64,000 nucleotides of DNA. Source: an uncultured Draconibacterium sp. (GTDB lineage Bacteria; Bacteroidota; Bacteroidia; Bacteroidales; Prolixibacteraceae). This document shows positions 18,105-27,963 of this stretch, in pieces. A program made the translations under genes and the position numbers. Every line of letters starts with the position of its first letter. The first letter of the stretch is position 1. The stretch covers positions 2,372,134-2,436,133 of the forward strand of contig NZ_OY781884.1 of NCBI RefSeq assembly GCF_963677155.1, in the 5' to 3' direction. The notes under the pieces were generated by a model. That model saw only the letters and a list, made by a program, of their open reading frames with translations, was not told where the DNA came from and did no database searches.

Positions 18105-19472
18105 CTATTTTAAATTTAAGATTGTTTTACTGTATGATTGTTCTGCAAAAGCAGGAAATTTCTTTTGTTTTCCCAATACATTTTTATTGGCTTTTAACAG
18201 TGTATTTTTCACTTTTCCGTTCACCCTATCAAGGTTTTTTCGTTTTTTAAATGCCCATTCATAAGCTTTCATTCCCTTGTTCCAGGCAAAAGTTCCGTGG
18301 TTTTCGTCAACGGCAATTTTTCGGTTTAAAAGTAACAAATCGTGCAGCGGAACTTTTACCGGGCAAACATCGGTGCAAGCCCCGCAAACCGTGCAGGCAA
18401 AACTTAAGTGATTATATTTATCAAAGCCTTTCATAAAAGGCGTAATTACCGATCCGATTGGGCCACTGTAAGTGGTGTTATAAGTGTATCCGCCAACGTT
18501 TTTGTAAATAGGGCAGACGTTTAAACAAGCACCGCAGCGAATACATTTCAACGCATCGACATGTTTTGGTTCGGCGGCAATTTTTGTGCGGTTATTATCG
18601 AGCAGAACGACCACCATTTTCTCCGGTCCATTGGCTTCATCAACTCGTTTTGGGCCGGTAATTAACGAATTATACACCGTTACCTGCTGTCCGGTTCCCA
18701 AGGCTGAAAGCAAGGGAAACATCAGCTGTAAATCGTCGATCGACGGAATCAGTTTTTCAATACCGGCAATTACAATATGTACTTTCGGAAAAGCAACCGA
18801 CATAAAACCGTTTCCTTCGTTTTCGGTAAGCGCCACTCCACCAACATCGGCCACCAAAAAATTAGCGCCCGTAACACCCACCTCGGCCGAAGTGAATTTT
18901 TCGCGCAATACTTTTCGCACAAAAAGGGTTAATTCTGTTGGTGTAGAATCCTCGGGAGTTTCAAATTTTTCATGAAAAAGTTCGGCAACATCTTCTTTCG
19001 ATTTGTGCATTGCCGGTGTTAAAATATGGTACGGTTTTTCACCAGCTACCTGAACGACAAACTCGCCCAAATCGGTTTCAACGGGCTCAAAACCTGCCTT
19101 TTCAAGATTTTCGTTTAATTCAATTTCTTCCGAAATCATAGACTTGCTTTTTACCAAAAGCTTTGCCTCATTTTCGGTCAGAATTTTTATGATTTCCGAA
19201 ACAGCCTCTTTGCTGTCGCGTGCCCAAACCACATCAATTCCATTGGCTTTGGCATTTGTTTCAAATGTTTCGAGATAGTGCGCAAGATTAGCAACTACTT
19301 TCTTTTTCAGATAAGAAGCACGGTGTTTCGCCAAATCCATATTCCGATAACGAAGTTTGCCTTTGGCAACAGCTTCATCGTATTTCGAAATATTAAAATT
19401 TAAGGTCTTACGGTGTTTTTTATCAAAAGCAATTTTTGAATCCTTCAGAAATATTTTTTTATGCGTTGTCAT
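18105..19472 (-). CDS. lutB: LutB/LldF-type iron-sulfur protein
   Basis: A 455-residue member of the L-lactate oxidation iron-sulfur family. The N-terminal DUF162/LUD domain (about residues 60-295) is followed by two ferredoxin-type cluster motifs, Cys310/313/316/320 (CIRCGACLNVCP) and Cys360/363/366/370 (CTVCGACTDVCP). In complete systems LutA and LutC accompany LutB; neither is found next to it here, so the partners are encoded elsewhere or this is a stand-alone electron-transfer protein. It starts directly after the rpiB stop and ends one base before the Rrf2 start. Confidence 0.9.
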   Translation of the reverse strand: MTTHKKIFLKDSKIAFDKKHRKTLNFNISKYDEAVAKGKLRYRNMDLAKHRASYLKKKVVANLAHYLETFETNAKANGIDVVWARDSKEAVSEIIKILTENEAKLLVKSKSMISEEIELNENLEKAGFEPVETDLGEFVVQVAGEKPYHILTPAMHKSKEDVAELFHEKFETPEDSTPTELTLFVRKVLREKFTSAEVGVTGANFLVADVGGVALTENEGNGFMSVAFPKVHIVIAGIEKLIPSIDDLQLMFPLLSALGTGQQVTVYNSLITGPKRVDEANGPEKMVVVLLDNNRTKIAAEPKHVDALKCIRCGACLNVCPIYKNVGGYTYNTTYSGPIGSVITPFMKGFDKYNHLSFACTVCGACTDVCPVKVPLHDLLLLNRKIAVDENHGTFAWNKGMKAYEWAFKKRKNLDRVNGKVKNTLLKANKNVLGKQKKFPAFAEQSYSKTILNLK

Positions 19473-19925
19473 TTATTTCTTTACAGGAATCAGATCCACT
19501 CTCTTAGCGTGTCGTCCGCCTTCAAAATCTTCATTCAGAAAAGTTGAAACAATAGCAATGGCTTCTTCATCACTCACAAAACGACCTGGCACTGCACACA
19601 CATTTGCATTGTTGTGCTGACGCGCCAGTGCAGCAATTTCTTCTTTCCAGCAAACTGCAGAACGCACGCCCTGATGCTTGTTTGCTGCAATGCTAATTCC
19701 CTGGCCACTTCCGCAAAAAGTTATACCAATTTCGTATTCACCGCTTTCAATTGCTTCACCCATTTTATGAGCATAAATCGGGTAGTCTACGCTTTCGTCG
19801 GTGTAACATCCAAAATCTTTGAAAGCAATATTATTATCGCTCAAAAATTTAATAATCACCTGCTTTTTAGCAAAACCGGCATGATCGCTTGCCAATGCTA
19901 TTACTTTTCCCTCTAAATTCTTCAT
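19473..19925 (-). CDS. rpiB: ribose-5-phosphate isomerase B
   Basis: Interconverts ribose 5-phosphate and ribulose 5-phosphate in the pentose phosphate pathway. The N-terminal ASDHAGF, catalytic Cys71 in ITFCGSGQGIS, and the histidine in ARQHNNANV (about residue 104) are the RpiB/LacAB signature. Length 150 is standard. It is first in the rpiB-lutB-rrf2 operon. A short AT-rich gap of about 110 bases separates it from the flippase gene and probably contains its promoter. Confidence 0.95.
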   Translation of the reverse strand: MKNLEGKVIALASDHAGFAKKQVIIKFLSDNNIAFKDFGCYTDESVDYPIYAHKMGEAIESGEYEIGITFCGSGQGISIAANKHQGVRSAVCWKEEIAALARQHNNANVCAVPGRFVSDEEAIAIVSTFLNEDFEGGRHAKRVDLIPVKK

Positions 19926-20037
19926 TTGTACAAAATTAATACTTTTTGATATTTATTTCATTTATTCCTAATAATTGTTGTTTGGGAGAAAAACAACAGT
20001 AGAATTTACCTTTAGTAAAAAATTAATATTCAAACAA

Positions 20038-21522
20038 TTACGACTTATTTATAAAGGGAATAAATCGCTTAAGCTCGTTTATTTCCCATTTAAAAACAAG
20101 CACAATAAAAGCCAGTGTTAAAACTACATTGATAGAATATCTGATTATTACCTGTAAATCGAGCGTAAATTGAGCGATGCCCACAATAACCATAGCGGCC
20201 AGAAAATAACTGCCAATTCGTTTAAGATCATACGGCACCGGAAAATGTTTTTGCCCCAAAAAATAGGAGATAAGCAGCATAACCAAAAAGCAAACAAACA
20301 CTGCAATTGCCGACCCCATATAACCCATTACCGGAACCAGAGCAAGGTTTAAAACCAATGTTATTGTGGCACCAATTAAAGCCATATAAGCGCCGTAGCG
20401 CGTTTTGTCGGTTAGTTTGTACCAAAGCGACAAAGTGAAATACATTCCGTAAAACAGATTGGCCATTAACACAATGGGCACCACTTTTAATCCCTCGTGA
20501 TACTGTGTATCAACAATACCTTTAAGCACATCAATAAACAATACCATTCCAATGAAAATGATGAGTCCGAAAATGACAAAATATTTCATTACAACGGCAT
20601 ATATTTTAGGGTCGTCTTTTGATCCTTCGCGGGCAAAAAAGAAAGGTTCGAATGCATAACGAAACGCCTGAATAAACATATTCATAAGCACCGCCAGTTT
20701 GTAGTTGGCACCGTAAATTCCGAGCTGAAACATCGGATCCTGATTTTCGGGTACTAAAAACGGAATCAACACTTTATCGATATTCTGATTGATCATCCCC
20801 GTTAATCCAACAATCAGGATGGGAAAACCGTAACTCAACATTTGTTTCAGTAATTTCCTGTCAAACTGTAAGGATATTCTAAAGATCTCGGGAAGCAGTA
20901 AAACCAGGGTAATCAGCGAAGCCAGTAAATTGGAAATAAACACATAACCTACACCAATATCCGCTGAATAAATAGTTGATATTATTGAGTCTGGATTATT
21001 GGCTAAAATTCGTGGGCACAACGAAATAAAGAACAGGTTAAAACCAATATTAAAACCAATATTCACCAATTTGATAAAGGCAAATTTTATGGGCCGGTTC
21101 TTTAAACGTAGCCGTGCAAAAGGTATGGCAGTAAACGCATCAACACCTAAAATTATGGCAAACCACAAAATATATTCAGGGTGATTCGGATATTGAATCC
21201 AGCCGGCTATTTCATTCCGGAAGGCTGCTGCCAGCAATACAAACGAAAAAGTGGTAAAAAACAAGGATACCATCGATGTGGAATACACCTTTTCCGGGTC
21301 GTCGCTTTTTGAGGCAAAACGGAAATAGGAGGTTTCCATTCCGTAGGTAAGCAACACCAGTAAAAATGCCACATAAGCGTACATATTGGTTACCACACCG
21401 TATTCGCCCGGCAAAAACATAAACGAATAATAGGGGACAAGCCACCAGTTTAAAAAGCGGCCCACAATGCTGCTAACCCCATAAATAGCCGTATCGCTTG
21501 CTAATTTCTTAAAAGGATTCAA
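20038..21522 (-). CDS. polysaccharide flippase, Wzx/MATE-like
   Basis: A 494-residue integral membrane protein with about 12-14 predicted helices, belonging to the oligosaccharide flippase family that moves lipid-linked glycans across the inner membrane. The N-terminus NPFKKLASDTAIYGVSSIVG is typical of this family. The start codon is TTG (21522), as no ATG lies nearby in frame. No glycosyltransferase cluster surrounds it, so its glycan partner (exopolysaccharide or lipid-linked precursor) is unknown. Confidence 0.88.
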   Translation of the reverse strand: MNPFKKLASDTAIYGVSSIVGRFLNWWLVPYYSFMFLPGEYGVVTNMYAYVAFLLVLLTYGMETSYFRFASKSDDPEKVYSTSMVSLFFTTFSFVLLAAAFRNEIAGWIQYPNHPEYILWFAIILGVDAFTAIPFARLRLKNRPIKFAFIKLVNIGFNIGFNLFFISLCPRILANNPDSIISTIYSADIGVGYVFISNLLASLITLVLLLPEIFRISLQFDRKLLKQMLSYGFPILIVGLTGMINQNIDKVLIPFLVPENQDPMFQLGIYGANYKLAVLMNMFIQAFRYAFEPFFFAREGSKDDPKIYAVVMKYFVIFGLIIFIGMVLFIDVLKGIVDTQYHEGLKVVPIVLMANLFYGMYFTLSLWYKLTDKTRYGAYMALIGATITLVLNLALVPVMGYMGSAIAVFVCFLVMLLISYFLGQKHFPVPYDLKRIGSYFLAAMVIVGIAQFTLDLQVIIRYSINVVLTLAFIVLVFKWEINELKRFIPFINKS

Positions 21523-21597
21523 TTGTTGAAATTTTAGGCAAAGATAAAATCATTTGCTTTGATGCTTTTCGATTAAACAACGTTTTACAATATGTTT

Positions 21598-21605
21598 TAT
21601 CTTTG
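21598..21605 (+). promoter_or_regulatory. Bacteroidota -7 box for the glutamine cyclotransferase gene
   Basis: TATCTTTG matches TAnnTTTG and ends about 20 bases before the ATG at 21626. No good -33 TTTG is seen at the right distance. Confidence 0.45.
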
Positions 21606-21625
21606 AAATCAAAAATTTCAAGGTA

Positions 21626-22699
21626 ATGAAGCAAAACCTTTTCCCAATAGTACTAATATTTTGTTTGCTTGTGAGCTTTTTTTCGTGCTCCAATAAATCG
21701 AATAAACGCCCACGTAAGCCAGTGAGCAGTATAAGTATTAAACCGTCCAAACAACTATATACTTCAGGCGATAAAGTGACTTTAGATATTAAAACCCGGT
21801 TGCGCGATGGCGATTTAAAATCAGTAAAAGTTTATTACGAAGGCCAGTTAATAAAAGAAAGCACCGACCTTAAATTTGAAGTTACTGACATTGAACTGGA
21901 TCACGTGGGAAACACCAGTTTTAAAGTAGATGCTGAAAAAACCGACGGATTAAAAAACAGCCGAACAAAAACAATTAATGTAATTTCTGAAATAGCTCCA
22001 AAACAACTGACTTACCAGGTGATTGAAAAATACCCGCATTTAAAAACTTCGTACACCCAGGGATTGGAATACTACAACGGTTATTTGTACGAAGGAACAG
22101 GTGAAACCGGCCATTCGAAACTGATGAAAATTGATATAAAAACCGGGAAACCTCTTCAATCCATTGATATGGACGACAAATATTTTGGAGAAGGAATTAC
22201 TATTTTAAATAACAAAATTTATCAGTTAACTTATCATGCACAAAAAGGTTTTGTTTACGACCTTGAAACCTTTGCTGTAATCGATAGTTTTACCTATAAA
22301 TCAGAACAGGGATGGGGATTAACAAACGACGGTACTAACCTGATAATGAGCGACGGAACCAATATTTTAACATGGTTGAATCCCGATGATTTTTCGATAG
22401 TAAAAACAATTCAGGTGGCCAATAACCGTGGAAATATGAATGTTCTGAACGAGCTGGAATACATCGACGGAATTATTTACGCCAATATTTATACCACCAA
22501 CTATATTGTTAAAATTGATGCCCAAACTGGTAAAGTTCTGGAAGAAATAAATATGGAAGGTTTAATCGACATGTATCATCGCCCAAACGACCGGATAGAT
22601 GTGTTAAACGGAATTGCTTACGATGCTAAAAACAACCGCATGTTTGTTACCGGAAAACTGTGGCCCATGTTATTCGAAGTGAAGTTTATAGAACAGTAA
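21626..22699 (+). CDS. glutaminyl-peptide cyclotransferase lipoprotein
   Basis: Forms pyroglutamate from N-terminal glutamine of exported proteins. A lipoprotein signal ends at Cys21 (VSFFSC). After a beta-sandwich stretch (about residues 30-120), the catalytic beta-propeller begins with TSYTQGLEYYNGYLYEGTG, the family hallmark (TQGL, YEGTG). Length 357 includes the extra N-terminal domain common in Bacteroidota. In Bacteroidetes many exported proteins begin with Gln after signal cleavage, so this enzyme matters for the envelope. It is a single plus-strand gene among minus-strand neighbours. Confidence 0.9.
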   Translation: MKQNLFPIVLIFCLLVSFFSCSNKSNKRPRKPVSSISIKPSKQLYTSGDKVTLDIKTRLRDGDLKSVKVYYEGQLIKESTDLKFEVTDIELDHVGNTSFKVDAEKTDGLKNSRTKTINVISEIAPKQLTYQVIEKYPHLKTSYTQGLEYYNGYLYEGTGETGHSKLMKIDIKTGKPLQSIDMDDKYFGEGITILNNKIYQLTYHAQKGFVYDLETFAVIDSFTYKSEQGWGLTNDGTNLIMSDGTNILTWLNPDDFSIVKTIQVANNRGNMNVLNELEYIDGIIYANIYTTNYIVKIDAQTGKVLEEINMEGLIDMYHRPNDRIDVLNGIAYDAKNNRMFVTGKLWPMLFEVKFIEQ

Positions 22700-22700
22700 A

Positions 22701-22806
22701 AGAATTTCGATTAACGATTTTAAATTGATGATAGGAAAAGCACATATCGGTTTCTTTGATATCTACTCCTAAAATCAGCATTCGCTAATCATCATCCGAA
22801 ATTCTA
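22701..22806. repeat. intergenic palindromic repeat, copy B
   Basis: The left arm (22701-22728, AGAATTTCGATTAACGATTT...) and the right arm (22771-22806, containing CGCTAATCATCATCCGAAAT) are related by inversion. The element separates two converging genes (glutamine cyclotransferase and ruvB). It shares the core GATGATTANCGAAT with copies A and C. Confidence 0.55.
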
Positions 22807-22829
22807 ATATTCTATCTAATCCTACAATC

Positions 22830-23852
22830 TTAAAAAAGACTAGGGGAGTCGCCGTATCGAACGCGGCCTAAATGTTTATAGGCCAAATCGGTAACTTCTC
22901 TTCCGCGCGGAGTTCGTTTTATAAAACCTTCTTTAATTAAAAACGGTTCGTACACCTCTTCAATGGTTCCGGAATCTTCGCCAACAGCCGTTGCAATGGT
23001 TGTTATTCCCACCGGTCCGCCTTTAAATTTATCTATAATAGCCCGTAAAATACGATTATCCATTTCGTCCAATCCGTATTTATCGATGTTTAAAGCAGCC
23101 AGTGAATGACGGGTAATATCCATATCAATTCGTCCGTCTCCTTTTACCTGGGCAAAGTCGCGCACACGACGCAGCAATGAATTTACTATTCGTGGAGTGC
23201 CACGGCTCCTGAAAGCTATCTCATGAGCCGCCTCGTCGCTTATCTCTACGTTTAATATACCAGCCGACCTTTTAACTATTTGCGTTAAAATATCGCCGTC
23301 ATAATACTCCAGGTGGGAATTAATACCAAAACGTGCCCGCAATGGCGAGGTTAATAATCCCGACCGGGTAGTAGCTCCAATTAGCGTAAACGAATTCAGC
23401 TCGATTTGTACCGAACGTGCACTCGGACCTTTGTCGATCATTATATCGATACGAAAATCTTCCATAGCCGAATACAAATATTCTTCAACAATAGGGGAGA
23501 GGCGATGGATTTCGTCAATGAACAACACATCGTTTTCTTCGAGATTGGTTAATAAACCGGCTAAATCACCTGGTTTATCCAATACCGGTCCTGAAGTAAT
23601 TTTTATCCCCACTCCCAATTCGTTGGCGATGATATTCGACAAAGTTGTTTTTCCCAGTCCAGGAGGACCATGCAATAAAACATGATCCAAAGCTTCGCCA
23701 CGCATTAATGCTGCCTTTACAAAAATCTCAAGGTTTTCAACAATCTGCTTTTGCCCGCTAAAATCATCAAATTGTAAGGGGCGTAAACGCTTATCCAGCT
23801 CTTTTTCGGTATCCGTATATGAATTTCCTCTAATATCTAAACCATCTTCCAT
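22830..23852 (-). CDS. ruvB: Holliday junction branch migration ATPase RuvB
   Basis: Hexameric AAA+ motor that drives branch migration with RuvA. Walker A is [10 protein letters not shown], Walker [10 protein letters not shown], and the sensor region reads [22 protein letters not shown], all diagnostic. The C-terminal winged helix ([25 protein letters not shown]) is complete. The frame can start at a GTG at 23858, but the ATG at 23852 ([10 protein letters not shown]) matches the usual Bacteroidota start. Length is about 340. It is 12 bases downstream of the receiver protein gene. No ruvA or ruvC lies nearby. Confidence 0.97.
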   Translation of the reverse strand: MEDGLDIRGNSYTDTEKELDKRLRPLQFDDFSGQKQIVENLEIFVKAALMRGEALDHVLLHGPPGLGKTTLSNIIANELGVGIKITSGPVLDKPGDLAGLLTNLEENDVLFIDEIHRLSPIVEEYLYSAMEDFRIDIMIDKGPSARSVQIELNSFTLIGATTRSGLLTSPLRARFGINSHLEYYDGDILTQIVKRSAGILNVEISDEAAHEIAFRSRGTPRIVNSLLRRVRDFAQVKGDGRIDMDITRHSLAALNIDKYGLDEMDNRILRAIIDKFKGGPVGITTIATAVGEDSGTIEEVYEPFLIKEGFIKRTPRGREVTDLAYKHLGRVRYGDSPSLF

Positions 23853-23863
23853 CAGCACAAATC

Positions 23864-24238
23864 TTATTCGGGAATAAAGATGCGTATTTTTTCGATAAGC
23901 TGTGCAGCTGTAAAGGGTTTTGCTAAATACTCATTCATTCCTGCCTTAAAACATCGCTCCCGATCGTTATCGAGCGTATTAGCTGTTATAGCAATTATAG
24001 GAACCGGGGATTCAATGGCATTTGCTTTTTCGTATTCCCTTATAGCCTGGGTTATTTCGTAACCGTCCATTCCGGGTAGCATAATATCCATTAGCACCAG
24101 ATCGTAAGTGTTCTGCATTACATTTTCAATTGCATCGGGTCCGTTTGTAACTGCAGTAACGTTGAAGTTATATTTCTTCAAATTAAATATAACCACCTTT
24201 TGATTTAATAGGTTGTCTTCTACAAGTAGTATGTCCAA
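23864..24238 (-). CDS. stand-alone response regulator receiver protein
   Basis: A single CheY-like receiver domain of 124 residues without an output domain. The acidic pocket is in LLVEDN (residues 5-10), the phosphorylated aspartate is Asp51 in [15 protein letters not shown], and the conserved lysine lies in YLAKPF. The start appears to be TTG at 24238; no in-frame ATG exists upstream before the AT-rich gap. Partner kinase and target are unknown. It is divergent from DUF4175 across the proposed origin and probably co-transcribed with ruvB. Confidence 0.9.
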   Translation of the reverse strand: MDILLVEDNLLNQKVVIFNLKKYNFNVTAVTNGPDAIENVMQNTYDLVLMDIMLPGMDGYEITQAIREYEKANAIESPVPIIAITANTLDNDRERCFKAGMNEYLAKPFTAAQLIEKIRIFIPE

Positions 24239-24484
24239 ACTTCTTCTATTATTATTAATAATTAAACAAATTTAAAAATTAATACTAGTTATTATGTCCT
24301 GTTGGTAACTGTTAATTATTATTTTTTACCATTTATGCAGAATATGTAAACATGGTTGTTCTTCTGTTTTCAACAACTATTTCACAGCTTAAATTATTCT
24401 TTCGTAACGAAATAACATTTCTTTTCAACAACTGTTAATAGTAAACGTAAAAAGAGAACTAAGGTTTTTAACAGGTGCAATTCT

Positions 24485-24493
24485 TGTGAATAA
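24485..24493 (-). promoter_or_regulatory. DnaA box (TTATTCACA)
   Basis: A perfect match to TTATNCACA read on the minus strand, in the AT-rich divergent gap. Isolated matches also occur by chance elsewhere in the window, so the context is what gives it weight. Confidence 0.5.
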
Positions 24494-24610
24494 ACTGGCA
24501 TCAAAAAACTGTAAGTTTAACGATGCTTTTTGAAATGTCGGATTATATGATGAAAAAATTGAAGAAAGCAAAAATTAGTTTAAAAGATTACTTTTGTTTT
24601 TTTGACATGT

Positions 24611-24619
24611 TTATCCACA
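24611..24619 (+). promoter_or_regulatory. DnaA box (TTATCCACA)
   Basis: The strongest known DnaA-box form, here TTTATCCACAA including flanks, 126 bases from the first box and in the opposite orientation. Confidence 0.55.
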
Positions 24620-24675
24620 ATTATTAACAATTGGTGCAAAAAATAAACCTTTGAAAAATAAGTACTTTAAGAAGA

Positions 24676-27600
24676 ATGACAGAAAATTTCAACATACTTG
24701 TTAATAAACTAAATGCGTTTAGGTTTAGATACGGCTTATATCGGTTAGTAAGGGGAACTGTTTTGGTTTTTGTATTGTTAATTTCCTTATATACAGTATT
24801 TTCTGTGATTGAATACTATATTTACCTTTCATCGTTTACACGTAAAGTCATTTTCTACGGCTATTTGATTTTTGCTGGTTTATTAAGTACACAGTTTATT
24901 CTTATTCCATTATTTAGGTTACTACATGTTTTAAAACCTATCGATCTGAAATCCTCAACTAAACTGATTCAAAAACACTTTGGCGAGATAAAAGATAAAT
25001 TATTGAATATCATTGAATTATCAGATTTGCACGAAAATCAGTATTCCAATGATTTGTTAATTGCCAGTATTGATCAGAAAATTGAAGAACTAAAAGTATT
25101 TAATTTTAATGAAGCTATTGAGTATAAAGATATTAAAATAATAACTATCTACCTGATAACTAGCTTATTAATTGCTTCAGGAATATTATTGACAAACAAA
25201 GGTATTTTTACTGAATCAACAAACCGGTTGGTACATTACAATAAGGAGTTCATAAAACCGGCACCATTTTCTTTTCAGTTAATAAACGAAAATTTGAATG
25301 CAAAAAAGGGAGATCCTTATACGGTAAAAGTTATTGCTAAAGGAGATGAAATTCCACAAATCGTATATATAAATATAGCCGGTAATAATTACCTTATGAA
25401 AACGACCGCAACTGGTAATTACGAATTTGAGATGGCCTCGGTTATTAATCCGGTTACCTTCTATTTTACCGATTTGAATTATAAATCAGATAGTTATACG
25501 CTTCAGTTGCTACCTAAGCCTGGTATTAATTCATTTACATTAAATATAAATCCGCCAAGCTATACATTAAGCGAATCGCAAACGCTTGAGAACATCGGAG
25601 ATGTGCAGGTTCCATGTGGAACAATTTTGAAATGGCAGTTTGCGGGAATTGATGTTGATTCGTTGACATTGTTGTTTAACGATTCTATCCGAGTTAAGGC
25701 AATACAAAGCGAAGGAATATTTGAGGTAGAAAAAAAGGTATATAAATCAAGTAATTACAATGTTTATATACGAAATAAAGTCACTGTAGAAGAATTAGCA
25801 CTTTCGTACAATATAGATGTGATCCCTGATATTTATCCTGATATAGAAGTTGTGCGAATTGAAGACTCAACACGTTTAACACGTTTCTTTTTTAAAGGTG
25901 TTATTGGCGATGATTATGGTTTTTCATCATTAAAATTTCATTATAATATTGCCAATAAAGATACGGCTATCGCCTTACCTTTTTCAAAAAATATGACTGA
26001 TCAGGAGTTTTATTTTAGTTACGATTTTAACGAAATTGAGTCGGACGAAGCAGTTTCCTATTATTTTTCAGTATCGGATAATGATGTGATTAATGGTTAT
26101 AAAACCACTACATCCGATAGTTATACTTTTGTATTTCCTGATAAAAAGGAATTGGAGGCAAACGAAAAGGAACAGTTCGAAAATCTGGAGAAAATGATTG
26201 CCGAAAGTCAGCAATTATCAAAGGAGATTCAGAATAATTTGCAAAATCTGCAGATTAAAAATATGGATACGAATACCTCTGACTGGGAAAAATCGCAGAT
26301 GGTTAATGACATCGTTCAGAAGCAAAATCAGCTGGAAAAGCTCTATGATAAAATAAAGCAGGACAATAAGAACCTGAATAATTATCTGAATTCTTTTAAC
26401 GACAATTCGGAGGAGATTATCGAAAAACAAAAGCAAATAGAGGAATTGCTTAATGAAGTTTTTACTGATGAGTTACAAGAGTTAATGGATGAATTTAACA
26501 AGTTGGCTGAAGAGTTTGACAGTAAAAAACTAAATGAGCTTAGTCGTGATATGAATGTAACCATGGACGATCTTCAGAAACAGCTGGATAGAAATCTGGA
26601 AATGCTGAAGAAGTTTAAGGTAGAACAAAAGCTGCAGGAAATTACAGATGAAATGAATGAAATGGCCATGGAAGAGGAAAGCATGGCTAAAGAGCTTAAT
26701 GAAGAGAAAAATTACGATGAAATCAACGATAAAATAGGAGAGCATCAGGAAAAATTAAAAGATATTGAAAAGCGCTTAAATGAAACGCTTGAGATGAATA
26801 AGGAATTAGAAGAACCAATTGGTTTCGATGATTTTGACGAGGAATTTGAGGAGATGCAAAAAAGTTCGGAAGAAAGTAAACACAATCTGGAGAAAAAGAA
26901 CCGTAAAAAGTCGAGCCAAAGTATTCAGAAAACTTCAGAACAAATGAAAAATGCGGCGTTTGCTATGCAACAAATGCTCGATATGAGTAGTATGCAGCAA
27001 AACCAGGAGAACATACAAAATCTTCGACAAATTCTGGATAATCTGATTTTGTTGTCTTTTAAACAAGAGGATGTGCTAAACGGTTTAAGTAGTATTAGTA
27101 CTAAAGATCCAAGGTTGATTGAACTGAACAAAGAACAAAATAGAATAGAGGAGCAAAGCAAAATTGTGCGAGATTCATTATATGCGTTGGCCAAACGTAC
27201 ACCACAAATTTCGAGTATGATAAATAACGAATTAGTGGATATGGAAATTAACCTTACAAAATCGGGTCAGGAAATGGAAGAGGCCTTATTTCCGCAAGCC
27301 CGAAGTAGTCAGCAATTTGTAATTACTGCTACAAATAATCTCGCACTTTTATTAAACGAATCGCTTGAGCAGCTGGAAAAACAAATGGCAAATGCACAGC
27401 CTGGTGATCAACAATGTGAAAATCCCGGAGGTATGGGCAGTGGGATGGAGAATCTAAAAGAATCATCAGAAAGTATAAAACAGCAGTTACAAAAGATGAT
27501 TGAACAAATGAAAAACGGGAATTCGCAGGGCTTGAGCAAACAAATGGGGCAGAGTTTGATGCAGCATGAAATGATGCAACAGATGCTTCGCGATTTGATG

Positions 27601-27963
27601 AATAACGGACAGGTTGGAAGTCAGGCGCAGGAAACCCTAAAACAAATTGATCAGATGCTTGAGGAAAATCGTAGAGAGTTGATAAATAAATCGATTAATG
27701 CAGAAACCATTGCTCGCCAAAACCTTATAACTACACGATTGTTAGAAGCTGAAAAGGCTGAAACCGAACGTGAATTCGAAGATAAACGCGAATCGGAAAG
27801 TGCTGAAGAGTTCTACAGTAACCCTGTTAAGTTTTTCGAGTATAAAGAAAAAGAGAATTTTACGCTTGAGTATTTAAACCGTAATTCAAATACATTAAAT
27901 AATTTTTACAATAAAAAGTACAAAAATTATCTAAATAAAATTCAAGACCAGAGTGAAGAATAA
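24676..27963 (+). CDS. DUF4175 family large coiled-coil membrane protein
   Basis: A 1095-residue protein. Two hydrophobic segments lie near residues 22-45 and 57-80 and a third at about 150-170, anchoring it in the inner membrane. A region with beta-rich periplasmic character follows (about 190-480), then a very long acidic, Glu/Lys/Gln/Asn-rich coiled coil (about 490-1000). This is the DUF4175 architecture found through Bacteroidota; no function is established. It starts a tight operon: the next gene overlaps its end by 11 bases, followed by ybeY and mnmG. Its place beside the proposed origin may be conserved across the phylum, which could be tested. Confidence 0.85.
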   Translation: MTENFNILVNKLNAFRFRYGLYRLVRGTVLVFVLLISLYTVFSVIEYYIYLSSFTRKVIFYGYLIFAGLLSTQFILIPLFRLLHVLKPIDLKSSTKLIQKHFGEIKDKLLNIIELSDLHENQYSNDLLIASIDQKIEELKVFNFNEAIEYKDIKIITIYLITSLLIASGILLTNKGIFTESTNRLVHYNKEFIKPAPFSFQLINENLNAKKGDPYTVKVIAKGDEIPQIVYINIAGNNYLMKTTATGNYEFEMASVINPVTFYFTDLNYKSDSYTLQLLPKPGINSFTLNINPPSYTLSESQTLENIGDVQVPCGTILKWQFAGIDVDSLTLLFNDSIRVKAIQSEGIFEVEKKVYKSSNYNVYIRNKVTVEELALSYNIDVIPDIYPDIEVVRIEDSTRLTRFFFKGVIGDDYGFSSLKFHYNIANKDTAIALPFSKNMTDQEFYFSYDFNEIESDEAVSYYFSVSDNDVINGYKTTTSDSYTFVFPDKKELEANEKEQFENLEKMIAESQQLSKEIQNNLQNLQIKNMDTNTSDWEKSQMVNDIVQKQNQLEKLYDKIKQDNKNLNNYLNSFNDNSEEIIEKQKQIEELLNEVFTDELQELMDEFNKLAEEFDSKKLNELSRDMNVTMDDLQKQLDRNLEMLKKFKVEQKLQEITDEMNEMAMEEESMAKELNEEKNYDEINDKIGEHQEKLKDIEKRLNETLEMNKELEEPIGFDDFDEEFEEMQKSSEESKHNLEKKNRKKSSQSIQKTSEQMKNAAFAMQQMLDMSSMQQNQENIQNLRQILDNLILLSFKQEDVLNGLSSISTKDPRLIELNKEQNRIEEQSKIVRDSLYALAKRTPQISSMINNELVDMEINLTKSGQEMEEALFPQARSSQQFVITATNNLALLLNESLEQLEKQMANAQPGDQQCENPGGMGSGMENLKESSESIKQQLQKMIEQMKNGNSQGLSKQMGQSLMQHEMMQQMLRDLMNNGQVGSQAQETLKQIDQMLEENRRELINKSINAETIARQNLITTRLLEAEKAETEREFEDKRESESAEEFYSNPVKFFEYKEKENFTLEYLNRNSNTLNNFYNKKYKNYLNKIQDQSEE

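Larger units (their letters stand above)
24239..24675. other. candidate chromosomal replication origin (oriC)
   Basis: A 437-base very AT-rich gap between divergent genes, holding no gene. It contains two perfect TTATNCACA DnaA boxes (24485-24493 on the minus strand, 24611-24619 on the plus strand). The 12-mer TTTTCAACAACT occurs twice, 55 bases apart (24367-24378 and 24422-24433), and AACTGTTAAT twice (24307-24316 and 24430-24439). Eleven of 13 genes on the left (11.7-24.2 kb) point left and all nine on the right (24.7-36.9 kb) point right. mnmG, an origin-adjacent gene in many bacteria, and a parS site lie within 6.5 kb. The function is inferred. A minus-strand TAAATTTG box (24267-24274) may drive the receiver-ruvB genes. 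Confidence 0.55.
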
